DNA from: Deltaproteobacteria bacterium | GTDB taxonomy: Bacteria; Myxococcota_A; UBA796; GCA-2862545 | Assembly: GCA_006226595.1 (NCBI GenBank) | Contig: SBGP01000046.1 | Coordinates: forward strand, 1-64,000 | Direction: 5' to 3' | DNA length: 64,000 nucleotides | Shown here: in pieces, positions 33,576-41,190 of the stretch | How positions within the stretch are numbered: the first letter of the stretch is position 1 | Layout of the letters: each line of letters begins with the position of its first letter | The notes under the pieces: model-generated | What the model was told of the DNA's origin: nothing | The model's database searches: none | Seen by the model: the letters and a program-made list of their open reading frames with translations, nothing else | Made by a program: the position numbers and the translations under genes

Positions 33576-35455
33576 TGCGTCTCGCGGGCCGTGAGTGGGC
33601 ACTGAGCGCGGCGGCTGTGGCGTCTCTGTTCGCGCTGGCGCTCGTCGCGCCGGTGCCTGGGGTGTTGGGCGTGGCCGGGCTGGCCGTGGGTGGGGTCCTG
33701 GCCCGTCGCATGCCCGCCAGAGCTGTGGCGCCGCTCACCGCCCTGGCCCTCGGAGGCCTCGCGTCCATGGGCGTGTCTGGCCTGCTGGCGCCGCTGGAGG
33801 CGCTCGCGTGGGGCCTGGTGTACCTGCTGCTGCTCTTCACCTCGAGCCGAGAGCGCGCGAGGCAGCGGCTCGGACTGCTCGTCAGCGCGCTGGTCATCGC
33901 GGTGGCGGCCATCGGCACCCGCGACCTGATGTTCCTCGTCGCGTTCGCGGCGTGGGCGGTGTGCCTGCCGGCGGCCCTTGCGGCGACCTCTCGGGGTGCG
34001 GCGTCGGTGGGCTGGGTGCTCAGGGTGACGCCCGCGGTGCTGCTCGTTGCCACCTCGCTCTTCTGGCTCCTTCCTCGGCCTGGCGGAAGTGAGCTCGCGC
34101 TGCGGTCCGCCGCGGTGACCGGCGTCGGGGACGCCGTGACCCTGGGTGAGCTGGGGGAGATGCTGGTCGACACCACACCGGTCCTGCGGATGCGCCTCGA
34201 GCCGCTCGGTGGACAGATCCTGCCGCAGACCCTGTACGTGCGCGCGGCGGTGCTCGACCACTTCGACGGACGCGAGTGGAAGGCCACGCCGCCGCTGTCG
34301 CCGATGACGCAGGCGTCGCTCGCGCGTGGCATCCGCGCGGAGATGCTCCAGTCCGAGCGACCCGGGGGTGCGCTGTTCAGCTTCGGCCAGCCCGCCGCGG
34401 TGATGGGCGTGGAGGCGCAGCGAGATGCGTCCGGCAACCTCCGGTCGAACGGAACCGGGGCGGTTGCATGGACCCTGGTGGCGGCGCCGCCCTTCGGCCC
34501 AGGGGAGGCGAGCCCCGCGGACCTGGACGACGTCGACCTGGCGCGTGCGCTTCAGCTGCCCGTGCTCGATCAGCGCCTTCATGCCGCGGCCGGTGCGCTC
34601 GACGGCGACGACCCTGCATCGCTGGCGCTCGCCGCGAAGACCTGGCTGCTCGACACCGCCACGTACTCACGCGACCCGCGGGATGCGGCGGTGGAGGACC
34701 CGCTGGCGGCGTTTCTGTTCGAGCGCCGCAACGGGCACTGCGAGTATTTCGCGAGTGCCGCCGCCGTGCTCCTCCGAGCGAGGGGCGTGCCCACACGACT
34801 GGTGCACGGCTTCGTGAGCGACGAGCGGAACGATGCGGGCGGCTACCGGGTGTTTCGCGCTTCCCATGCACACGCCTGGGTCGAGTTCCACGACGGCCGG
34901 GGCTGGGTCCTTCTCGATCCGACCCCGGGGCCTGGACTTCCCCCGGAGCCCGCCGAATCCGAGGTCGTCGACGCGTTGCGGGTGTGGTGGGCCGAGCAGG
35001 TCGTCGGGTTCGATGGCGGTGAGCAACGCGCGGCGGTGCAGGCCATCGGTCAGTCGGTCGGCGGGGTCATGGGCGCTTCCGGAACGCAGGCCACCGAGCT
35101 CGGGTGGGTGCTGCTCACCCTGGGCGCGGGCTTCGTGCTCGTGGTGCTGCGCGTCGCGGTGGGCGTGCTGCTCGCCTCGCTTGCCGGGGAGCGTCGTCGG
35201 CGACGACCCGGGGTGGTCGAGCAGGCCTGGCTCCTCGCGCGGGACAGTGCGATCCGCCGCAGTGGCACGCCGCCGTCGGCGCTGCCCCCGCTGTCGGCCG
35301 CCGAGTGGCTCGCCGAGGTCGATCCTGCCGGGGAGGACCTCAAGGCCCTCGCGTGGCTGCACTACCGGGTACTGTACGGCGGCGAGGCCGATGCGACCCT
35401 GGCTCCCGAAGCTGTCGAGCTGTCCCGCCGTGCGAGGGCCGCGCGCGCTGGATAG
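33575..35455 (+). CDS. TgpA-like membrane transglutaminase (DUF3488/transglutaminase core)
   Basis: A 626-residue protein of TgpA architecture: about five to six N-terminal membrane helices (residues 10-180), a periplasmic region with the transglutaminase-like triad C389 (GHCEYF), H433 (HAHAWVEF) and D448 (LLDPTPG), then one C-terminal membrane helix (~515-545) and a cytoplasmic DUF4129-like tail. Papain-like transglutaminases of this class may crosslink or cleave periplasmic proteins or peptidoglycan-associated partners. ATG 33575 overlaps the DUF58 stop. It is the last member of the MoxR operon, ending 10 bp before the SCO-like gene. Confidence 0.93.
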   Translation: MRLAGREWALSAAAVASLFALALVAPVPGVLGVAGLAVGGVLARRMPARAVAPLTALALGGLASMGVSGLLAPLEALAWGLVYLLLLFTSSRERARQRLGLLVSALVIAVAAIGTRDLMFLVAFAAWAVCLPAALAATSRGAASVGWVLRVTPAVLLVATSLFWLLPRPGGSELALRSAAVTGVGDAVTLGELGEMLVDTTPVLRMRLEPLGGQILPQTLYVRAAVLDHFDGREWKATPPLSPMTQASLARGIRAEMLQSERPGGALFSFGQPAAVMGVEAQRDASGNLRSNGTGAVAWTLVAAPPFGPGEASPADLDDVDLARALQLPVLDQRLHAAAGALDGDDPASLALAAKTWLLDTATYSRDPRDAAVEDPLAAFLFERRNGHCEYFASAAAVLLRARGVPTRLVHGFVSDERNDAGGYRVFRASHAHAWVEFHDGRGWVLLDPTPGPGLPPEPAESEVVDALRVWWAEQVVGFDGGEQRAAVQAIGQSVGGVMGASGTQATELGWVLLTLGAGFVLVVLRVAVGVLLASLAGERRRRRPGVVEQAWLLARDSAIRRSGTPPSALPPLSAAEWLAEVDPAGEDLKALAWLHYRVLYGGEADATLAPEAVELSRRARAARAG

Positions 35456-35465
35456 TTCGCTCCGC

Positions 35466-36287
35466 ATGCTTCACTACGCACCGCTGCTGCTCGCACTCCT
35501 CGGCTGTTGGGGAGACTCCGCGTACATCGTGGAAGGGACGGTCGTCGCCGTCGACGGGGACACCGTGACCGTCGACCACGAAGAAATCGCCGGCTTCATG
35601 CAGGCGATGACCATGCCCTTCGAGGTTCGTGACGAGGTCGAGCTCGTGCCCGGCGACCGGATCGTCGCCCGGCTGATGGTCGAAGACCAGGGGAGCTATC
35701 TGGCGCGGGTTCGGGTCACGGGCAAGGGCGCCGTGCCAGAGCGGCTCAAGGGCCCGGCGCCGGTGCGACCGACCGAAGTGCTCCCGCCGGTCGACGTGAC
35801 CACCCCGCAGGGGACCCTCAAGCTCGGCCTCGGCCAGAAGGCACCGACCGCACTGACCTTCGCGTACACGACCTGCCCGATGCCGGAGTTCTGTCCGGCG
35901 GTGGTGGCTCGACTGCAGGCCCTGCAGCCCGCGCTTCCCGAAGGCTCCCGCATTGTCGTCGTCACCCTCGACCCCGAGGGCGACAGCCTCGACGTACTCG
36001 ACGCCTACGGCAAGCAGGTCGGCGCGGACCCGACGCGCTGGCAGTGGGGACGGGTCGACGCCGACACGCTCCAGACGCTGGCGATGCATGCGGGACTGTC
36101 CGTCCGCAAGGCGGATGGCGAGATCCTGCACTCGCTGCGCATGCTCGTCCTCGATGGCGAGGGGCGCCTGATCGAGCGCTACGACGACACCTACTGGTCG
36201 CTCGACCGGGTGGTGGAGCAGCTCGCCACGGGTGGGCCGCCGGCGCCGCCGAACACGTCCGGGACGATCAGCGCTCCCCCAAAGTGA
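35466..36287 (+). CDS. SCO1/SenC-family lipoprotein fused to a CusF-like copper-binding domain
   Basis: A 273-residue lipoprotein (LLALLGC, Cys 14). Residues ~20-90 match the CusF/CopC-associated small copper-binding fold (VEGTVVAVDGDTVTVDHEEI, then FMQAMTMPFEV; the Met-x-Met segment is a typical Cu(I) ligand set). Residues ~100-255 form a SCO thioredoxin-like domain with C137 and C143 in CPMPEFC, a spaced variant of CxxxC, and H222 in LHSLRMLVLD. SCO proteins deliver copper to the CuA site of cytochrome c oxidase. No oxidase genes lie in the window. ATG 35466 is 10 bp after the transglutaminase stop. Confidence 0.9.
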   Translation: MLHYAPLLLALLGCWGDSAYIVEGTVVAVDGDTVTVDHEEIAGFMQAMTMPFEVRDEVELVPGDRIVARLMVEDQGSYLARVRVTGKGAVPERLKGPAPVRPTEVLPPVDVTTPQGTLKLGLGQKAPTALTFAYTTCPMPEFCPAVVARLQALQPALPEGSRIVVVTLDPEGDSLDVLDAYGKQVGADPTRWQWGRVDADTLQTLAMHAGLSVRKADGEILHSLRMLVLDGEGRLIERYDDTYWSLDRVVEQLATGGPPAPPNTSGTISAPPK

Positions 36288-36290
36288 GAA

Positions 36291-36324
36291 GGGACGACGC
36301 AGAGCCCATTCTCTGCGCCGCCCC
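36291..36324 (+). terminator. Hairpin after the SCO-like gene
   Basis: GGGACGACGCAGAG (36291-36304) pairs with CTCTGCGCCGCCCC (36311-36324) with two mismatches and a CCCATT loop, three bases after the stop. No T-tract follows, so it may be a weak or Rho-assisted terminator. Confidence 0.5.
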
Positions 36325-36596
36325 CTTGGCATCCAGTGAGAGACAAAGGGGCACGGACACTCCCTCACCGGACGCTGGTAGACAATGCAGTCGGCGTGCC
36401 AGGCTCATGGATGCCCATGAACAGCGGGTCTTGGTGACCGGAACCGATGCGGTCACGCCTGGGTGGACGCCAGATCGCGACAACCGTGTCAGCCCTGCGG
36501 GAGGATGGCGGTCCAGAACGGCGATCACGTCGATGCGGACGGCATTCTCGTCTGTGCGAGAGCGGTGACAACCAAGTCGTGCGTCGACCTGGTGCA
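36325..36596 (+). other. Intergenic stretch without recognisable gene
   Basis: About 270 bp between the SCO hairpin and the convergent Ig-like gene. It is somewhat less GC-biased than its surroundings. Open frames exist on both strands (for example 36268-36597 minus) but lack a Shine-Dalgarno, a protein-like composition and the codon bias of the region. No RNA gene or repeat is recognised. Confidence 0.6.
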
Positions 36597-37667
36597 CTAC
36601 TGCGTGACGACGATCTCGGTGGCTTCGGAGAGGGCGCCGTAGCGAGCGGTGACGGTGACGCGGCCGCGGGACACGCCCGTCACCAGCCCGCCCGGGGCGG
36701 CGAGCAGGACCTGGTCGTCACTGGAGATCCACTCGACGGCGTGGGTCAGGTCGACCCATCGACCGCTGATCTGTCCCTCGACCGTGACCGTGAGCACGTC
36801 GCCCGAGCCGACCGTCCGCTTGCCCTCGCCCACGCGCAGACGCTTGACGTTGCCGGAGATCACCTGGACATCGAGCGGAGCGACCTCGAGGTCGTCCCAC
36901 TTCGCCTGGATCGTGGCCGAACCGCCGCGAATCGCGGTCAGGCGCCCGGCACCGTCCACGTGCAGCACGTCGGGGGCCGTGGACTCCCACTTCACCCGCT
37001 TGGACACGTCCAGGGAGTGACCCGTCGCGAACACCGCGCGGGCCGCGAGGTTCACCCGACTTCCGACGATCATCACGGGCACCTGCGGGTCGAGTGTGAC
37101 GCCGACCGCCTTCGGAATGCGCACGTTGACGTGCGAAGAGGGGGCGCGCGTGCCGCGGAAGGTCGCCGTCACCGAGGTCTCGCCCTCGACCTTGCCGGTC
37201 ACGATGCCGTCCTGCACGGTCGCGACGTCGCTGTAGCGGGTCTGCCACAGCGCCTGGCGGGTGGCGCTGGCCTGGCGGCCGTCTTCGAGCGTCGCGATGA
37301 GCTCGAGCTCGGCGGTCGCACCCGGAAGCACCTCGAGCACCGTGGGCTCGATGTGGACCCGCCAAGGCGGCAGGTCGACGACCTCGACCTTGAGGGGCTG
37401 CGTGGTGAGGCCCTTCCAGCTGGCAGTGACCTCGGCTTCGCCGACCTGCAGGCCCGCGGCCACGCCATCTCGGCTGACGTCGACGATATCGGCGCGCGAC
37501 GACACCCACTCCACCTCGTGCTCGACGCGCTCGGTGGTGCCATCGTCGAGGATGGCGGTGACGGTGAGCTGCTCGCGGCCATCGACCAACAGCAGGTCAC
37601 GCTGAATGTCGAGCGTGAGTCCGAGCGGTTCGGCGGCGAGTGCGGTGAAGGCGAGGAAGGTGAGCAA
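36597..37667 (-). CDS. Secreted protein of bacterial Ig-like (BIG2-type) domains
   Basis: A 356-residue exported protein. A very short signal peptide (MLTFLAFTALA) is followed by about four BIG2-like beta-domains of 80-85 residues. Each domain ends with the familiar V-x-W-x-S-S-x...V-x-V...G-x-V-x-G...G-x-A-x-V-x-A pattern (e.g. VEWVSSRADIVDVSRDGVAAG; WESTAPDVLHVDGAGRLTA). Such domains mediate adhesion or serve as spacers on the cell surface. The start is TTG 37667, without a strong Shine-Dalgarno. It is the last gene of a minus-strand series starting at 41107, with 42 bp between it and the preceding gene. Confidence 0.82.
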   Translation of the reverse strand: MLTFLAFTALAAEPLGLTLDIQRDLLLVDGREQLTVTAILDDGTTERVEHEVEWVSSRADIVDVSRDGVAAGLQVGEAEVTASWKGLTTQPLKVEVVDLPPWRVHIEPTVLEVLPGATAELELIATLEDGRQASATRQALWQTRYSDVATVQDGIVTGKVEGETSVTATFRGTRAPSSHVNVRIPKAVGVTLDPQVPVMIVGSRVNLAARAVFATGHSLDVSKRVKWESTAPDVLHVDGAGRLTAIRGGSATIQAKWDDLEVAPLDVQVISGNVKRLRVGEGKRTVGSGDVLTVTVEGQISGRWVDLTHAVEWISSDDQVLLAAPGGLVTGVSRGRVTVTARYGALSEATEIVVTQ

Positions 37668-37709
37668 GGGGCGTCTCTGGGCTGGTTGCTGAACGCGCGA
37701 ACCCGGCGC

Positions 37710-39713
37710 TTACTTCCGGACCACGAACCACTGGCGCTCGGTCGCGCCGGCACCGGGGGACCACGTGCCCCGACCGGTGCTGTCGTCGAGCGTACCCGAG
37801 AGGGTGACGGAGCCGCCTACTTCGATGAGCGCGAGTCGCTTCGAAGCCTCGTCCCACGTGCCGCTCATGTCGAAGGTGCGCTTGGCGCCGGAGACCGTCA
37901 TCGTTGCCACGCCCTCGATCTTGCCGCGCTTCGGCGCCGCGAGACGGAGCGCAAACTCGCCGCTGCCGTTGGTGCCGGCCCAGCTTCCGTCGGGTCCCGC
38001 GACCACCGGTTCCGGAGCGGGCTTCACGGGTGCGGGCTTCACCGGGACCGGCTGGGCGGGCTGGGGCACGGGTGCCGTGGCCACCGGCTGCGGCTTGGGC
38101 GGAACGGGCGTGGGCTTTACCGGCTGCGGCGCGGGCTTTACGGCGACGGGCTCGACCGGTGCGGGCTGCACCGGCTGGGGGGGCGCCGGCTGGACGGCTT
38201 CGACCGGCTCGGGGGGCGCCGGCTCGGGGGGCGCCGGCTCGACGCCTTCGACCGGCTCGGGGACCTCGACGGGCTCGCCAGGCTCGATCTCGGTCGGCGT
38301 CGGCGGCACGATCTCGGCGGGCTCCACGGGAGCGGTCGGCCGCACGAGCACCTGGGCGGCGGCGCCCGAGCCGCCCGAGTCCACATCGCGGGTGTACATC
38401 CACCGCGAGATCAGGGGCTGGACGGTGACGAAGAGGTACGCCATCGCGAGGCCGAAGAACGCCGAGGCCGCGAGCAGGTAGGGGTCGTACCGCGGCGTCT
38501 TCTTCTTCGCCTTCACGAAGCGGGTCGAGGCGGTGGTCTCCCGGGTGAACTCGTCCGGCTCGTCTACCGGGATCGGCGGTCCGAGGGGGGCGTGGGAGTG
38601 TGGCGTCGCCGTCGACTCCACGGGTTCGGGCGGCAGGTCCGAGGCGAACATGGTGATGTTCGAGCGAACCTGCTGGGCCGCGGGTGACGCTGGCGCGATC
38701 GGCGGCGGCACGGGCGGCGGCGGCTCGGGCTTCGGCGAGAAGGGTGGAGCCGACGGCTTCGGCGGGGCCATTGGCGCGGCACGCTGGGGCACCGGCTTTG
38801 GCGTGCTGTGCGACGGAGGAGCCGTGCTCGTGTCGAAGGAGGCGTGGGTGTCGTGGTCGTCGAGCACGTCCTCGAACAGGCCGCCGCGCGGGCCGTCGGT
38901 CATGAACGGCCGATCGTGCAGGGACGGCATGTTGGCCCCGAGTCGGTCCCAGTCGCCCTCGACCGCCTCCGTGGCGGGGTCGTTGAGGATGGAGGGACCC
39001 AGCGGGTTGTCCATGCGCAAGGTCTGCGCGTCCGCGTCGAACTCGCTCGGCGGGTCGAGCACCGCGTCGATGGGCAGCATCGAACGGCGGGCGACCTTGG
39101 TCGGCTCGTTGTCCGCGTCGAACTCGGGGCTGAACATCGTGCCCTCGTCCAGCGAGGGCGGCAGGCCGTCGACGTCGAAGTCGTCGGGAGGCGGCAGGAG
39201 GCTGTCGGCCGGGTCGAGCATCGGCGGGCTGAAGACGATCTCACCCGGGTTCACCTCGGTGACGGGCGTCGACTCACCCAGGGGGTTGAGCAGGTCGACG
39301 TCGTCGAGGCTGTCCATGGGACTCGGCTCGGGCGCGGGCTGCACATTTCCGTCAGGCGGCGTGAGAAGCGCCGGAGCGGCGACCGGTGGAGGTGGCGCGT
39401 CGAAGTCGTCGACGTCGAGCGGCGGGGCCACCGGAGGAATGGACGGTGCGGGGCGACGCGACACCGGAGTGCCGGTGATCTGGCGGTGCAGCCAGGCCTG
39501 CTCCCCCTCGCGGAGGATGGTGCGCAGCTCGTTCTCGTGGGACACCAGAAAGCGCGCAGACCGGCTGTAGCGCGGGTCCGCGAGGCGAGAGCGAGCCCAG
39601 TCCAGCCGCTCGTCGAGCCCCGCCTGGGGGTCGTCGAACTCTTGGGTCAAGTAGGACTCGAGACTCCGCGCCCCTACTTTGTCCAGAAACTCGAGAAGGT
39701 CGTCCTTCGTCAT
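37710..39713 (-). CDS. Single-pass membrane protein with long acidic/Pro-rich regions
   Basis: A 667-residue protein. Residues 1-75 form a helical N-terminal domain (MTKDDLLEFLDKVGARSLE). Residues ~80-420 are acidic, Pro-rich and probably disordered, with scattered LNPLGES- and MDNPLGP-type motifs. One membrane helix lies at ~430-455 (LLAASAFFGLAMAYLFVTV). After it come ~120 residues of PEPVEG/PVKPAP repeats, like TonB-type periplasmic spacers. A ~75-residue C-terminal beta-domain completes the protein (GSWAGTNGSGEFALRLAAP). The layout suggests a protein that spans the periplasm and signals or transmits force from a cytoplasmic partner. ATG 39713 overlaps the M28 stop (ATGA). No family recognised. 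Confidence 0.8.
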   Translation of the reverse strand: MTKDDLLEFLDKVGARSLESYLTQEFDDPQAGLDERLDWARSRLADPRYSRSARFLVSHENELRTILREGEQAWLHRQITGTPVSRRPAPSIPPVAPPLDVDDFDAPPPPVAAPALLTPPDGNVQPAPEPSPMDSLDDVDLLNPLGESTPVTEVNPGEIVFSPPMLDPADSLLPPPDDFDVDGLPPSLDEGTMFSPEFDADNEPTKVARRSMLPIDAVLDPPSEFDADAQTLRMDNPLGPSILNDPATEAVEGDWDRLGANMPSLHDRPFMTDGPRGGLFEDVLDDHDTHASFDTSTAPPSHSTPKPVPQRAAPMAPPKPSAPPFSPKPEPPPPVPPPIAPASPAAQQVRSNITMFASDLPPEPVESTATPHSHAPLGPPIPVDEPDEFTRETTASTRFVKAKKKTPRYDPYLLAASAFFGLAMAYLFVTVQPLISRWMYTRDVDSGGSGAAAQVLVRPTAPVEPAEIVPPTPTEIEPGEPVEVPEPVEGVEPAPPEPAPPEPVEAVQPAPPQPVQPAPVEPVAVKPAPQPVKPTPVPPKPQPVATAPVPQPAQPVPVKPAPVKPAPEPVVAGPDGSWAGTNGSGEFALRLAAPKRGKIEGVATMTVSGAKRTFDMSGTWDEASKRLALIEVGGSVTLSGTLDDSTGRGTWSPGAGATERQWFVVRK

Positions 39714-41107
39714 TCCTCTTGGCGTCCACGCAGCGTGGAAGAGCCTATCACCGCCGCTTCCCGCTCGGCCAGCGTCCATGCCCAGACAGTCATCGTGGCG
39801 ACGCCCCAACGCAGCGCGGTGGGGTCGATTTTGTCGATGGTGTCGGCGTGGGTGTGGTGAATCCGGAAATACTCGGTGGTGTCGTGGTCGATACCGAATG
39901 CGGGTACGCCAATCTCGGCGAGTGGGCCGATGTCGGCGCCACCGTAGCCCTCGCGAAGCCCGCCGGCGTGAATGGCCTGAAGTGGCTGGGCATAGGGTCT
40001 CAGAGCCTCGAAGACGCTTTCACGCTCGCTTTCGGGCCGGATGTCGGCGCGCAGGCCGGCGGGGGCGCCGGTGCCGCTGTCGGATTCGATGGCTGCGATG
40101 TGCGGCTCGGAGCCGTGGGCCTCGGCGTACGCCTTCGCTCCTGCCAGTCCGTTTTCCTCGTTCGTGTAGAACACCACCCGAACGGTGCGTCGCGGTGCCT
40201 GGCGGTGTGTGCCGATCAGGCGGGCGGCGTGGAGCGCCATCATGCAGCCGCCACCGTCGTCCTGAGCCCCCTGGCCGACATCCCAGGAGTCGAGGTGGCA
40301 CCCGAGCACCACGATCTCTTCGGGCTTCTCGCGGCCTGGGATCTCGCCGATCACATTGGCCGAGCTCACCGTGCCCTCGGACTTCGCGCCCAGATCGAGG
40401 CGCACCCGGGGCTGCTTTCCGCGTTCGGCCAGCCGTGCGAGTAGCTCCGCGCCTTCGATGGTGATCGCCGCGGCGGGAATCGGCGTCACGCCGTCCGCGA
40501 AGCGGGTGGCCCCGGTGTGCGGCGTGTCCATGCTGTCGGGCCCCACCGAACGAACGAGTGCGCCCACGGCGCCCTTCTCGGCCGCCCTGGACGGGCCCTT
40601 GCTTCGGTAGGCCACCGTCTCGCCGTAGGTGACGAACGGCGCGTCGTAGAGCACGATCTTGCCGGTGACATCGGCAGCCTCGAGCTCCTCGAAGGTCCGC
40701 ACGACGACGACCTCGGCCTCGACGGGCTCGGGCGTGCCCACGCTGCGACCGAGCGTGAGGATGTGCAGTGGTCGGTCGGGGTCGCCGAGCAGGGTCGCGC
40801 GCTCGTGGCCGCGGACCCAGCGTGGGACGTCGACAGGCTCCGCGCGCACGTTCTTAAGGCCATGCTCACGCATCTTGTCCTGGGCCCACGCGATGGCTCG
40901 GTCGAGCTCGGGGCTCCCGGACAGGCGGTGTCCGATGTCGTCACACAGCTCCACGAGATCCTCGAGAGCGCGATCGTCGGCGAGTGCCCGACCCATGAGC
41001 TCCGCCGCGCTCTGCTCCAGCGTGGGCGGAGGGGGAGGGGCTTGCTTGGGCTTCCGGCCCGCTTGGGCTGGGGTCGTCAGGGCGAGCAACAGGACAGCGG
41101 CGTGCAG
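39710..41107 (-). CDS. M28 family metallopeptidase (Zn aminopeptidase/carboxypeptidase Q-like), secreted
   Basis: About 465 residues. The two-zinc M28 site is complete: H and D in GCHLDSWDVG, bridging D in GAQDDGGG, E-E in TNEENGL, D in ESDSG and H near the end in HHTHADTID. A protease-associated-type insert (residues ~110-230) precedes it, as in carboxypeptidase Q-like enzymes. The N terminus reads as a short signal peptide (HAAVLLLALTTPAQA). No ATG or GTG fits. GAGGAGG at 41119-41113 sits five bases before CTG 41107, preferred over the internal TTG 41089, which has no Shine-Dalgarno. It is the first gene of a minus-strand operon with the single-pass protein. Confidence 0.9.
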   Translation of the reverse strand: MHAAVLLLALTTPAQAGRKPKQAPPPPPTLEQSAAELMGRALADDRALEDLVELCDDIGHRLSGSPELDRAIAWAQDKMREHGLKNVRAEPVDVPRWVRGHERATLLGDPDRPLHILTLGRSVGTPEPVEAEVVVVRTFEELEAADVTGKIVLYDAPFVTYGETVAYRSKGPSRAAEKGAVGALVRSVGPDSMDTPHTGATRFADGVTPIPAAAITIEGAELLARLAERGKQPRVRLDLGAKSEGTVSSANVIGEIPGREKPEEIVVLGCHLDSWDVGQGAQDDGGGCMMALHAARLIGTHRQAPRRTVRVVFYTNEENGLAGAKAYAEAHGSEPHIAAIESDSGTGAPAGLRADIRPESERESVFEALRPYAQPLQAIHAGGLREGYGGADIGPLAEIGVPAFGIDHDTTEYFRIHHTHADTIDKIDPTALRWGVATMTVWAWTLAEREAAVIGSSTLRGRQEE

Positions 41108-41190
41108 GGGGACCTCCTCGTGGCACGTCTACCTCGCGTGTGGGGGAACTGCCGGGACTCCGAGCGGTCCGCTGGGTTAGGGGCGGCGGC

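Noticed and set aside
36268-36597. Open frame of 109 codons on the minus strand between the SCO and Ig-like genes
   Set aside because: No Shine-Dalgarno, no codon bias like neighbours and no recognisable protein features; overlaps the end of the SCO gene.
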